DNA of 64,000 bases, taken from Curtobacterium oceanosedimentum. Its GTDB lineage: Bacteria; Actinomycetota; Actinomycetes; Actinomycetales; Microbacteriaceae. The translations under genes and the position numbers were made by a program. The DNA lies in NCBI RefSeq assembly GCF_020297365.1, contig NZ_JAIXIG010000002.1, forward strand, positions 110,534 to 174,533. The letters are read 5' to 3'. Each line of letters opens with the position of its first letter. Positions within the stretch are counted from its first letter, which is position 1. Of the stretch, positions 48,894 to 57,158 are shown piece by piece. The notes under the pieces were generated by a model. That model did not search any database, had not been told where the DNA came from, and was given only the letters and a program-made list of their open reading frames with translations.

Positions 48894-48926
48894 ACTGTAA
48901 CGGACAACCTTCTTTACTGTAAGGTT
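48894..48926 (-). promoter_or_regulatory. ROK gene promoter with overlapping inverted-repeat operator
   Basis: The -10 TACAGT (48899-48894) and -35 TTACAG (48922-48917) are separated by exactly 17 bp on the minus strand. An inverted repeat AACCTT-9nt-AAGGTT (48906-48911 with 48921-48926) covers the -35 and spacer. The region is AT-rich compared with its surroundings. It looks like an autoregulatory ROK operator. Confidence 0.7.
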
Positions 48927-49000
48927 TGTTTACGGATCGGTAACACGCGTTCTGCTCCGCGAAACGTGTCAGCTCTCGCCGGCACCGGCGCGTCGCCCAG

Positions 49001-49052
49001 CAGACGGACGGGAGGCCCGTGGCAGCACCGCCCCGGGCCTCCCGTCCGCCTG
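49001..49052 (-). terminator. Palindromic terminator (GGAGGC element)
   Basis: Arms 49001-49019 and 49034-49052 pair at 18 of 19 positions with a 14-nt loop. It lies between the adh stop (49077) and the ROK promoter. The left 25 nt equal the copy at 21831-21855. Confidence 0.8.
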
Positions 49053-49076
49053 CGGGTGCGTCCACGACGCGCGCCG

Positions 49077-50126
49077 CTACGGGCGCAGCAGCACCTTGAT
49101 GGCTCGGCGCTCATCCATGGCGCGGTAGGCCTCGGCCGCGTCGTCGAGCGGCAGCTCGAGGTCGAACACGCGGCCCGGGTCGATCGCACCCGAGAGCACG
49201 TCCGGCAGCAGCTCCGGGATGTACTTCCGTGCCGGTGCCATGCCGCCCGCGACGGCGATGTTCGTGTCGAACAGGTAGCGCGTGCCGATCGTCGGCACGC
49301 CGTGCGGCACCCCGACGAACCCGAGGTTGCCACCCGGGCGCACCGAGTGGAGTGCCTGGTCCATGCTCTCCTCGGTGCCGACCGCCTCGACCGCGCAGTC
49401 GGCCAGGTCGCCGCCGAGCAGTTCCTTGATCGCGGCGATCCCCTCCGCACCACGCTCGGCGACGATGTCGGTCGCCCCGAACTCCCGGGCGAGGGCCTGC
49501 CGGTCGGCGTGCCGGCTCATCGCGATGATGCGCTCGGCGCCGAGCCGCTTCGACGCGAGCACGGCGGACAGGCCGACCGCGCCGTCGCCGACGACCACGA
49601 CGGTCTTGCCGGGGCCGACGGCGGCCGACACGGCGGCGTGGTGCCCGGTCGAGAACACGTCGGACAACGTCAGGAGCGACGGCACCAGGGCCGGGTCGAC
49701 CGGACCGGGGACCACGACGAGCGTGGCGTCGGCGTCGGGGATGCGCACGTACTCGGCCTGCGCGCCACCGACCGGGTCGCCGTACGCGTCCTTCCCGCCG
49801 AACCCGGACAGGTGGTCGCAGCCGGTCGTCATGCCGTGGCGGCAGGCCTGGCAGGTGCCGTCGTTCATCGTGAAGGGGGAGATGACGAAGTCGCCCTCGT
49901 GCAGCGCGGTCACGTGGTCACCGACCGCGACCACCTCGCCGACGAGCTCGTGCCCGATCGGCCGCGGTCGCTTCGTCTCGGTCACACCGCGGTAGGGCCA
50001 GAGGTCGGAGCCGCAGACGCAGGCCGCGATGACCTTGACGACGACGTCCTTGCCGGAGACGAGTTCTGGTCGGTCGCGGTCCTCGACGCGGATGTCGTTC
50101 GGGGCGTGGATGATCGCTGCGCGCAC
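49077..50126 (-). CDS. Zinc-dependent alcohol dehydrogenase (MDR family)
   Basis: A 349-residue medium-chain dehydrogenase. The catalytic zinc ligands are in CVCGSDLWPYRG (Cys near 38) and GHELVGEV (His-Glu near 58). The structural-zinc cysteine cluster is reduced to CQAC...CDH near 90-105. The NAD(P) motif is VVVVGDGAVGLSAV near 175-188. GTG 50126 follows GGAAGG and begins MRAAIIHAP, the normal family start; the longer frame is spurious. It is a single-gene unit. Substrate unknown; it resembles threonine/sorbitol dehydrogenase-like and general oxidoreductase members. Confidence 0.9.
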   Translation of the reverse strand: MRAAIIHAPNDIRVEDRDRPELVSGKDVVVKVIAACVCGSDLWPYRGVTETKRPRPIGHELVGEVVAVGDHVTALHEGDFVISPFTMNDGTCQACRHGMTTGCDHLSGFGGKDAYGDPVGGAQAEYVRIPDADATLVVVPGPVDPALVPSLLTLSDVFSTGHHAAVSAAVGPGKTVVVVGDGAVGLSAVLASKRLGAERIIAMSRHADRQALAREFGATDIVAERGAEGIAAIKELLGGDLADCAVEAVGTEESMDQALHSVRPGGNLGFVGVPHGVPTIGTRYLFDTNIAVAGGMAPARKYIPELLPDVLSGAIDPGRVFDLELPLDDAAEAYRAMDERRAIKVLLRP

Positions 50127-50206
50127 GTGCGGGCCTTCCGTCGAGATGGTGGGGAACCGGCGCGGTCGACGTCGTCCGGGCCGTCGTCGACAGTACCCTC
50201 GTGCGG

Positions 50207-51148
50207 GTGGACGACGACCGGTACGGCGGCGATGTGCTCTCGGGGGACTGGCGCTCGCGCGGGGTGAAGAAGGTGCGGCAGGTGCCGCTCGAGAAGGACA
50301 TGGTGCTCGAGGACCCGGACTCCGGGTGGGCGGGTGCCGTGGTGGGGCTCGAGGCGGGCAACATCGCCCTCGAGGACTGGAAGGGCCGCACACGCTCCTT
50401 CCCCTTCACCGGGCAGTTCCTGCTCGAGGGCGAGCTCGTCACGCTGGGGCGGCCGTCGGCGCCGGTCGGGCGGTCGGCTGCCGCCGCTGGCTCGCCCGGT
50501 GCGCTGGGTTCCGTCCATGCGGACTGGAGGCCCGGGTCGGCCCCGGCGGTCCGCCAGGCATCCGGCGGTGGTCGCCTGCGCACCGCGTCCGGGTCGTTCG
50601 CGGTCGAATCGCAGCGTGCCCGCGTGGCGCTGCCGAGCCGCATCATGGTCGAGGGCAAGCACGACGCGGAGCTCGTCGAGAAGGTCTGGGGAGCCGACCT
50701 GCGCGTCGAGGGCGTCGTGGTCGAGGAGCTCTCCGGCGTCGACAACCTCGCCGACGTGCTCGACGACTTCCGTCCGTCGCGGGACCGTCGGGTCGGCGTG
50801 CTCGTCGACCACCTGGTGCCCGGGTCGAAGGAGTCCCGCTTCGCCGACGCCGCGATGCGTGGCAAGTGGGGCGCGCACGTGCTCGTCGTCGGGCACCCGT
50901 TCGTCGACGTGTGGCAGTCGGTCAAGCCGGCGCGCCTCGGGCTGCGGGAGTGGCCGACGATCCCGCGCTCGATCGAGTGGAAGAAGGGGATCTGCCAGGC
51001 CCTCGGGTGGCCGCACGCCGAGCAGGCCGACATCGCCCGGGCGTGGCAGCGGATCCTCGGGCAGGTGCGGACCTTCGCCGACCTCGAGCCCGAACTGCTC
51101 GGCCGCGTCGAGGAGCTCATCGACTTCGTGACCGAGCCGCGGGGGTAG
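50207..51148 (+). CDS. DUF3097 family protein
   Basis: A 313-residue conserved actinobacterial protein, function unknown. Start choice: TACCCT (50194-50199) ends 7 nt before GTG 50207, so I prefer this to GTG 50201, which lies only 1 nt from the box. The N-terminal ~75 residues (YGGDVLSGDWRSRG...) form one conserved part, and a variable linker spans about 80-125. The second part begins RIMVEGKHDAELVEKVWG and continues to VGVLVDHLVPGSKESR. VEGKHDAE plus the later Asp resembles a Toprim-like metal site. The linker DNA carries a copy of the dispersed element (50521-50538). Confidence 0.88.
   Translation: MDDDRYGGDVLSGDWRSRGVKKVRQVPLEKDMVLEDPDSGWAGAVVGLEAGNIALEDWKGRTRSFPFTGQFLLEGELVTLGRPSAPVGRSAAAAGSPGALGSVHADWRPGSAPAVRQASGGGRLRTASGSFAVESQRARVALPSRIMVEGKHDAELVEKVWGADLRVEGVVVEELSGVDNLADVLDDFRPSRDRRVGVLVDHLVPGSKESRFADAAMRGKWGAHVLVVGHPFVDVWQSVKPARLGLREWPTIPRSIEWKKGICQALGWPHAEQADIARAWQRILGQVRTFADLEPELLGRVEELIDFVTEPRG
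50521..50538 (+). repeat. Dispersed element inside the DUF3097 coding linker
   Basis: GGACTGGAGGCCCGGGTC differs from the 18-nt consensus only at its last bases. It is read in frame as DWRPGS within a low-conservation linker. Confidence 0.65.
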
Positions 51149-51243
51149 CGCACGCGCGACGTGCCGAGCCGGTCGGTGCACCGATCCGCCAACAGGCCCC
51201 GCGGTCGGGCGGAAAACCCGGGCGTGGCGCATACCCTGGGGCC

Positions 51244-51897
51244 ATGGACGGCATCGACGGGCGTGTGCGCAGCGCGGTCGACGTCTGGCTGCGCTGGCTG
51301 CCGCGCTGGCAGATCGGCTCCGCCCGACCCCGGACCCGCATCTGTCGCAAGTGCACCGGCTCGCCCGTCGCCGCTGCTGCGGGGTTCGGTCCCGACGTGC
51401 CGCACACGGTCCAGCACGCCCTGATCGGTCGTATCTCGACCATCGTCGAGGAAGCCGTCGACGACTACACCGCGAAGAACCTGCCGCTGCTGCAACGTGA
51501 ACTCGAGCGGGCCGCGGCGCGGAAGCGGCACGCCGGGTACCAGCCGGCCGAGGGCCTGTCGCCCGAGTTCCAGGGGCTCGACGTGGACCCGGAACCGTCG
51601 CCGGGATCACCGTTCCTGTTCACCCTCGGGGAGCTCACGGGCACGGGAGCCGCCGAGCAGCAGCCGCGCGAGCCGCTGTCCGACGAGGCGAAGGCCGCCC
51701 TGCGCCACGAGATCGAGCTGTCGGACGAGTGCGCCCGGTCGACCGGGACGGCGGTGTGCCTGGCGCTCATCGACCACCGGCCACGCATCGCCGAAGCGGT
51801 CGAGCGACTGGTCGAACCGCAGATCGAGGCCCTGGTCTCCGACATGTTCCGCGGCTTCGACGGTCCGGACGAGGGCGCTCGCTCCGGCTTGTTCTGA
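51244..51897 (+). CDS. Conserved hypothetical protein (217 aa)
   Basis: I do not recognise the family. ATG 51244 has TACCCT (51232-51237) ending 6 nt upstream, a leaderless start; a much longer in-frame extension is rejected. Residues 1-30 are basic and Trp-rich (VDVWLRWLPRWQIG), then CRKCTGSPV gives a CxxC. Two predominantly helical, charged regions (about 60-100 and 140-205) suggest a soluble helical protein. There is no signal peptide. It follows DUF3097 on the same strand, 95 nt downstream, and has its own promoter. Confidence 0.7.
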   Translation: MDGIDGRVRSAVDVWLRWLPRWQIGSARPRTRICRKCTGSPVAAAAGFGPDVPHTVQHALIGRISTIVEEAVDDYTAKNLPLLQRELERAAARKRHAGYQPAEGLSPEFQGLDVDPEPSPGSPFLFTLGELTGTGAAEQQPREPLSDEAKAALRHEIELSDECARSTGTAVCLALIDHRPRIAEAVERLVEPQIEALVSDMFRGFDGPDEGARSGLF

Positions 51898-51953
51898 CCG
51901 CGGTCGGGTCGCGGCCCGGCGTCCCGGTGGCGCGGTCGCCCGGTGCCCGGCGG

Positions 51954-52376
51954 TCAGCGCTGCTCGGTCGCCGGTCTGCTGCGTGGTCGACGCCGCGCCG
52001 CGCGCAGGACCAGTCCGGCGATCCCGCGCCACCCGAGCAGGAAGACGCCGAGCACGACGGTGGTGACGATCACGAACGAGATCGGCAACGGATCGCCGTC
52101 GGTGTCGCCCTGCCCGGTCACGACCCGGAGGACGAGTCCGACGACCACGGTCAGCACCCACACGACGACACCGGTGGGCCACACCCGGACCGGTCGTGCC
52201 CACGCCCGGCTCGTGAGCCAGCCGACGGCCCAGCCGGCCAGGAACGGGTACGCGGTCGTCCAGAGCCCGAGCAGTGCGTTCGACTCGCCGTGCGAGGACC
52301 GCCCGACCAGGGCGAACAGCACGATGAGCACGACGTCGATCACGGCTGCGAGCCAGCCCCAGGTGCGATGTGTCAC
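51954..52376 (-). CDS. DUF3054 family membrane protein
   Basis: A 140-residue protein with four hydrophobic segments. The family pattern is visible: DVVLIVLFALVGRSSHGE, AYPFLAGWAVGWL, GVVVWVLTVVVGLVLR and SFVIVTTVVLGVFLLGWRG. Function unknown. GTG 52376 is preceded by GAGGAT with a 6-nt gap, a weak leaderless -10. It is divergent from the GDPD fusion gene. Confidence 0.85.
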   Translation of the reverse strand: MTHRTWGWLAAVIDVVLIVLFALVGRSSHGESNALLGLWTTAYPFLAGWAVGWLTSRAWARPVRVWPTGVVVWVLTVVVGLVLRVVTGQGDTDGDPLPISFVIVTTVVLGVFLLGWRGIAGLVLRAARRRPRSRPATEQR

Positions 52377-52553
52377 ACGACCATCCTCGCAGCCGTCGCC
52401 CGTGCCGAGCCGCACCGGGCCCGCCCTGTGGACGGATCACTGGCGTCCACAGGTGCAGGACCACGATGCACACCGCAGTGGCAGCTACATGCGTGCGCCC
52501 GTCGTTCACGCAGACGTCACCCGCGGTTCGTCCCGGTGCGGCAGCATGCGCGG

Positions 52554-54140
52554 ATGACGACGAGTCCACCGGCCCCCGTCGCGCAGGTGCGCACCTCGAC
52601 CCCGGACGGGAGGCCCGGCGTGCGTCCGCCACGTCTCGTCGCCCACCGCGGTGCGCCGCGCGTCCGTCGCGAGAACACCCTGCCCGCCGTCGCGGTCGCC
52701 GAGGCGCTCGGTGCCGACGTGGTGGAGGTGGACGTCCGTCGCACCGCAGACGGCGTGGCCGTGCTGCTGCACGACGAGACGCTCGGTCGGATGTGGGGCG
52801 ATGCCCGTCGCGTCTCGGACGTCGACTGGTGCGAGGTCGCGCGGCTCGGCAACGGTCTCGACCGCATCCCGCGGCTCGACGACGCCCTGGAACGACTCGA
52901 CGGCTGCCGGGCGACGCTGCTGCTCGACGTCCGTGACCCGGCCGACGCGCTCGTGGCGGCCCGGACGGTCACGACGGCGTCGAGCACCACGGTCGTCGCG
53001 TGGCGCGGGGCGCCCGAGGCGATGGCGACGGTGCGCGCGGCAGTCCCGGACGCCGACGTCTGGCTCGCGTGGGACTCGCTCGACCCGCCGACGGCCGCGG
53101 ACCTCGAGGCACTCGGCCCGTCGACGCTCGACCTCCACGTGGCCTTCCTGACACCGCGCACGGTCGAGGCCGCCCACGCGCTCGGCCTGGTGGTCGCGGT
53201 CCGCGGGGTCGACGACGCCGTACCGGCCCTGTGGGCGGCCCGTCTGGGCGTCGACTCCGTGACCACCGACGACGTGCCCGCGGTCCGTGCGGGCCTGGCC
53301 GCCGCCGAGCGAGACGGGTGGCCGACACCGGACCGCGAGCCGAGCGAGGCCGAGGTCGCCGCCCGCGCGCAGGCCCTGGCGCACCGGGTCGCACACGAGG
53401 TGATCGCCTACACGCGGGAGCACCCCGTCGGCGACGGACGAGCCGGGACGGCCCCGACGGCAGACGGCCCCGAGGTCGACCGCCGGATCGAACAACTCGT
53501 GCGGGCGCGCGTCCGGGCGGCGTTCCCCACCCACGGCTTCACGGGCGAGGAGTACGGCGTCGCTCCCGGCGACCGGCACCGTTGGTACCTGGACCCCGTC
53601 GACGGCACCACGAACCTGGCGAACGGGGTGCCGTGGACCGCGATGTCGCTGTGCCTCACGCGTGGCGGCGCGCCGATCGTCGCCGTCGTGGCCGACCCCT
53701 GGCGCGGTGAGGTGCTCGAGGCGCGTCGCGGTCGCGGGGCCGTCCTGCGCGACCGCGCGCTGCAGTTGGACGACGCGCCCAGGCCGTTGGCGGGCGCCGT
53801 CGTCGGCACCGAGCTGGACGGGCACCGCCCGTGGCCCGGCTTCGGCGCGTTCCTCGACGCCCTCGCCGACCGGGCGTGCGCGCTCCGGGTGCAGGGGTCT
53901 GGCGCGATGACGGTCGCGCAGGTCGCGGCCGGCCGGGGGATCGGCGCGTGCGTGTCGGCCTTCGACCCGGTCGACCACGGCGCCGCGGTGCTGCTCGTGC
54001 ACGAGGCCGGCGGGGTCGTGCTCACCCGCGAGGGTCCCGTCGAGGGGTTCCCGCCCGCGGGACAGCCGTTCCTCGTCGCGCACCCCGGCGCCGCCGACGA
54101 ACTGCACACCGTGTGGACGTCGGCACTCGCGACGGCCTGA
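52554..54140 (+). CDS. Fusion: glycerophosphodiester phosphodiesterase + inositol monophosphatase-like
   Basis: A 528-residue two-domain protein. Residues about 25-255 form a GDPD domain: His31 in LVAHRGAPRV, ENTLPAV, VVEVDVRRTADG and LLHDETLGR. The usual Glu-x-Lys pair is Asp-x-Arg (LLLDVRDP). Residues about 270-525 form an inositol-monophosphatase fold: GEEYG, DPVDGTTN starting at Asp347, and FDPVDHGAAVLLVHEAGG. ATG 52554 follows a weak CAGCAT 6 nt upstream. There is no frameshift or internal stop between the domains. Together they could turn glycerophosphoinositol into glycerol, inositol and phosphate. The phosphatase half could alternatively be histidinol-phosphatase-like. Confidence 0.85.
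   Translation: MTTSPPAPVAQVRTSTPDGRPGVRPPRLVAHRGAPRVRRENTLPAVAVAEALGADVVEVDVRRTADGVAVLLHDETLGRMWGDARRVSDVDWCEVARLGNGLDRIPRLDDALERLDGCRATLLLDVRDPADALVAARTVTTASSTTVVAWRGAPEAMATVRAAVPDADVWLAWDSLDPPTAADLEALGPSTLDLHVAFLTPRTVEAAHALGLVVAVRGVDDAVPALWAARLGVDSVTTDDVPAVRAGLAAAERDGWPTPDREPSEAEVAARAQALAHRVAHEVIAYTREHPVGDGRAGTAPTADGPEVDRRIEQLVRARVRAAFPTHGFTGEEYGVAPGDRHRWYLDPVDGTTNLANGVPWTAMSLCLTRGGAPIVAVVADPWRGEVLEARRGRGAVLRDRALQLDDAPRPLAGAVVGTELDGHRPWPGFGAFLDALADRACALRVQGSGAMTVAQVAAGRGIGACVSAFDPVDHGAAVLLVHEAGGVVLTREGPVEGFPPAGQPFLVAHPGAADELHTVWTSALATA
52604..52623 (+). repeat. Dispersed element in the N-terminal extension of the GDPD fusion
   Basis: GGACGGGAGGCCCGG followed by CGTGC matches the consensus with a 2-nt insertion. 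It is read in frame as DGRPGVR, just before the conserved domain starts. Confidence 0.65.
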
Positions 54141-54231
54141 GCGAGGTCGCGTCGCCGACGCGGGCGGCGCGGCGGACGCGGTGGGGCGGTGGAGCCGGGC
54201 GCGGTGGTCGTGCCGTGCGTGGCGGACCGGT

Positions 54232-54246
54232 CCGGGCCTCCCGTCC
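54232..54246 (-). repeat. Single partial copy of the dispersed GGAGGC element
   Basis: Reads GGACGGGAGGCCCGG on the minus strand. It lies in the 217-bp gap after the GDPD fusion gene, without a partner arm. Confidence 0.6.
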
Positions 54247-54261
54247 CGCTCCCGGGCGACT

Positions 54262-54304
54262 CTGAGCGCGCGCTCAGTCAGCCGTCGTCGGCGCTTCGTA
54301 GGGT
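54262..54304 (+). promoter_or_regulatory. Putative TetR-type operator and promoter
   Basis: CTGAGCGCGCGCTCAG (54262-54277) is a perfect 16-bp palindrome of the kind bound by TetR-family repressors. A -10 TAGGGT lies at 54299-54304, so the palindrome overlaps or abuts the -35 position. It precedes the gene at 54358 and the DrrAB-type exporter. Confidence 0.55.
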
Positions 54305-54357
54305 GGCAGTCCACGGCGGGTCCGACCGGACCCTGCCGTGCACGAAGGAGCATCGAC

Positions 54358-55164
54358 ATGGGATTCCTCGACCGCCTGCTCGGACGACCGGAACGTGACC
54401 GGTCCGGTGACGGACAGCAGAACCAGTGGGGGCAGCCGCAGCAGCAGGGCTACCGCTACGGCCAGCAGTCGTACCACCAGCCCGCGCCGACCGGCGCGCC
54501 GGCGGGGCAGCAGGGCGACCCGTACGGCGTCCCGCAGTGGGGCGGGGGCACACCCGCACCGGGCGCGCAGTCGTCGACCGACGACGAGCGCGCCGTCGAG
54601 CGCTACCGCTACCTGCTGCGGACCGCCCCGCCGGAGCGCATCGAGGAGGTCCACGCCGAGGCGTTCGCCAAGCTCACCGACGAGCAGCGTCGGATGGTCT
54701 ACGACGAGTTCACCCGGACGGCTCCCCCCGGGGAGGCCCCGCGCGGCGACGACCCCCGGTCCCTCGCACAGTCGGCGACCCGGTCCGAGATCCGGCAGCC
54801 CGGGTTCATGGAGCGGTCGCTCGGTGGCGTGGGCGGTGGACCGGGCGGGCGCTTCGGCGGCCAGCGCGGCGGGCCGTCCTTCGGCAGCATGATCGGTGCG
54901 TCCATCCTCGGGACGGTGGCCGGCTACGTCATCGGGTCGGCGATCATGAGCGCCTTCCTGCCCGACCCCGGATCGTTCGACGGCGGTACCGATGCTGCGG
55001 GCGAGGGCGGTTCGGAGGACACTGGTGGCGAGTCCGGTGACGGCGGTGCGTCCGACGGTGGCGCGTCCGACGGCGGCGGGTTCGAGAGTGCGGGCTGGGG
55101 CGACGGCGGATCCGACTTCGGCGGTGGCTTCAGCGACTTCGGTGGTGGCGACTTCGACGTGTGA
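54358..55164 (+). CDS. Hypothetical protein with Gln-rich and Gly/Ser/Asp-rich tails
   Basis: A 268-residue protein. MGFLDRLLGR opens it, then a Gln/Gly/Tyr/Pro-rich stretch to about residue 75. A helical conserved core (ERYRYLLRTAPPERIEEVHAEAF and KLTDEQRRMVYDEF) spans about 80-120. A Gly-rich segment, one hydrophobic span near 180-202 (ASILGTVAGYVIGSAIM) and a Gly/Ser/Asp-rich tail follow. I have seen this core in unnamed actinobacterial proteins but know no function. GAAGGAG precedes ATG 54358. It is 55 nt upstream of the exporter genes and likely co-transcribed. Confidence 0.75.
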   Translation: MGFLDRLLGRPERDRSGDGQQNQWGQPQQQGYRYGQQSYHQPAPTGAPAGQQGDPYGVPQWGGGTPAPGAQSSTDDERAVERYRYLLRTAPPERIEEVHAEAFAKLTDEQRRMVYDEFTRTAPPGEAPRGDDPRSLAQSATRSEIRQPGFMERSLGGVGGGPGGRFGGQRGGPSFGSMIGASILGTVAGYVIGSAIMSAFLPDPGSFDGGTDAAGEGGSEDTGGESGDGGASDGGASDGGGFESAGWGDGGSDFGGGFSDFGGGDFDV

Positions 55165-55219
55165 GTGACGGTCGCCCTCCACCGGTCCACTGGTTCTCCG
55201 TGGTCGACGAAGGAGCGAC

Positions 55220-56221
55220 ATGGCCATCATCGAAGCCTCCGGGCTGACCAAGACGTACCGCTCGAAGTCCGGGCCGGTGCACGCACTGGCCGGGCTGGAC
55301 CTCTCGGTGCCGCAGGGCACCGTGAAGGCGCTGCTCGGCCCGAACGGTGCCGGCAAGACGACGACGGTGAAGGTGTTGACCACTCTCGTCACGCCGGACT
55401 CCGGCACCGCCACGATCGACGGCATCGACGTCGTCGCCGACCCGCAGGCCACCCGGCGGTCCATCGGGGTGTCCGGGCAGTACGCGGCGGTCGACGAGAA
55501 CCTGACCGGGTTCGAGAACCTCGAGATGATCGGCCGGCTCTACCACCTGGGGCGGCGGACCTCCCGCGAGCGTGCGCGTGAACTCATCGACGTGTTCGAC
55601 CTGGCCGAGGCCGGCGACCGTCCGGTCAAGGGGTTCTCGGGCGGCATGCGGCGACGGATCGACCTGGCGGGGGCACTCGTGATGAACCCGCGCGTGCTGT
55701 TCCTCGACGAGCCGACCACGGGCCTCGACCCGCGCAGCCGACTGGCGTTGTGGGGCATCATCGAGGACCTGGTCGCCCAGGGCGCGACGGTCCTGCTCAC
55801 CACGCAGTACCTGGAGGAGGCCGACCGGCTCGCCGACGACATCGCGGTGATCGACGACGGCAGGGTCATCGCCGAGGGCACCGCCGACCAGCTCAAGGCG
55901 CAGGTCGGCGGGCACCGGGTCGTCGTGACGCTGGTCGACGACGCGGACGGCGAGGCCGCCACGACGGTCCTGCGCCGGTACGGCGTCGGCGACGTCGAGA
56001 CGTCCGGCGACGGCCGCACCCGTGCGATCGCGGTCGAGGCCGGCCCTGCGGCGCTGCAACGGGTCCTCGCCGACCTCGGCGCCGCGGGGATCGACCTGCA
56101 CGACGCGGGCATGCGTCGGCCGACCCTGGACGACGTGTTCCTGCGCCTGACGGGCCACGCGGCGACGGAGGACGATGCCGACGAAGCCGCCGGCACGAGG
56201 CAGAAGGAGGCGGCACGGTGA
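55220..56221 (+). CDS. DrrA-like ABC exporter ATPase
   Basis: A 333-residue ATPase of the daunorubicin-resistance (DrrA) type. Walker [11 protein letters not shown] starts at residue 40, the signature is [12 protein letters not shown] near 138, and Walker B is [12 protein letters not shown] near 160. A C-terminal DrrA-specific extension (about 225-330) ends [18 protein letters not shown] precedes ATG 55220. The stop overlaps the permease start (GTGA). Cargo is unknown: a drug, lipid or secondary metabolite. Confidence 0.93.
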   Translation: MAIIEASGLTKTYRSKSGPVHALAGLDLSVPQGTVKALLGPNGAGKTTTVKVLTTLVTPDSGTATIDGIDVVADPQATRRSIGVSGQYAAVDENLTGFENLEMIGRLYHLGRRTSRERARELIDVFDLAEAGDRPVKGFSGGMRRRIDLAGALVMNPRVLFLDEPTTGLDPRSRLALWGIIEDLVAQGATVLLTTQYLEEADRLADDIAVIDDGRVIAEGTADQLKAQVGGHRVVVTLVDDADGEAATTVLRRYGVGDVETSGDGRTRAIAVEAGPAALQRVLADLGAAGIDLHDAGMRRPTLDDVFLRLTGHAATEDDADEAAGTRQKEAAR

Positions 56222-57066
56222 CCGCCACGTCCGTCGGACCGGGCCGCCAGCTGCCCGTCGTCGTCACCGCCCCGATCGCGGTCTGGTTCGAGGACGGGTG
56301 GACCGTCACCAAGCGGAACCTCACGAAGATCAAGCGGTCGCCGGACATGCTCGTGTTCGCGGTGCTGCAGCCGATCATGTTCGTGCTGCTGTTCAGCCAG
56401 GTCTACGGCGGCGCGATCCAGGTGCAGGGGACCGACTACACGCAGTTCCTGATGGCCGGGATCTTCGCCCAGACCGTGGTGTTCGGCGCGACGTTCTCGG
56501 GCTCGGCCATGGCGCAGGACCTGAAGGAGGGGCTCATCGACCGGTTCCGCACGCTGCCGATGTCCGCCTCGGCCGTGCTCGTGGGGCGGACGAACTCCGA
56601 CCTCGTGCTCAACTCGATCTCGATGGCGATCATGATGCTCACCGGGCTCGTCGTGGGCTGGCGGGTGAACTCATCGCCGCTCGAGTTCCTGGCCGGCATC
56701 GCCCTGCTGCTGCTGTTCAGCTACGCGTTCAGCTGGGTGATGGCGCTGCTCGGCATGAGCGTCAAGACGCCCGAGGTCATCAACAACGCGTCGTTCATGA
56801 TCCTGTTCCCCCTCACCTTCATCTCGAACGCGTTCGTCCCGAGCGACACCCTGCCCCTGGTGTTGCGGGTGTTCGCCGAGTGGAACCCGGTGTCGTCGCT
56901 CGTGCAGGCGGCACGCGAGCTGTTCGGCAACGTGGGGTCGGCACCCGTGCCCGACATCTGGACCATGCAGCACCCCGTGCTGACCGTGCTCATCGGCATC
57001 GCCGTGATGCTCGCGGTGTTCGTGCCGTGGGCCGTCGACAAGTACACGCGGATCAGCGCGAAGTAG
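56218..57066 (+). CDS. DrrB-like ABC-2 exporter permease
   Basis: A 282-residue ABC-2 permease with six hydrophobic segments. [27 protein letters not shown] starts the membrane domain, and [20 protein letters not shown] near 100-120 is the conserved cytoplasmic loop of DrrB. GTG 56218 overlaps the ATPase gene by 4 nt. With it, this forms a complete exporter. Confidence 0.92.
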   Translation: MTATSVGPGRQLPVVVTAPIAVWFEDGWTVTKRNLTKIKRSPDMLVFAVLQPIMFVLLFSQVYGGAIQVQGTDYTQFLMAGIFAQTVVFGATFSGSAMAQDLKEGLIDRFRTLPMSASAVLVGRTNSDLVLNSISMAIMMLTGLVVGWRVNSSPLEFLAGIALLLLFSYAFSWVMALLGMSVKTPEVINNASFMILFPLTFISNAFVPSDTLPLVLRVFAEWNPVSSLVQAARELFGNVGSAPVPDIWTMQHPVLTVLIGIAVMLAVFVPWAVDKYTRISAK

Positions 57067-57158
57067 CGGTCGTCCGCAGCGCCCGTCCCCAGCGCGCCTG
57101 TCCACAGCGGCCGTCCAGGGGCGCACGGGCGTCACCAGGACGGCTTAGCATCTTCCTC

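Noticed and set aside
50201..50206. GTG at 50201 as the DUF3097 start
   Set aside because: Only 1 nt separates it from the -10 box TACCCT; GTG 50207 has the 7-nt gap seen elsewhere and matches the family N-terminus better.
52546..52553. ATG at 52546 as the start of the GDPD fusion
   Set aside because: It is out of frame with the conserved protein and is followed by no long frame of its own.
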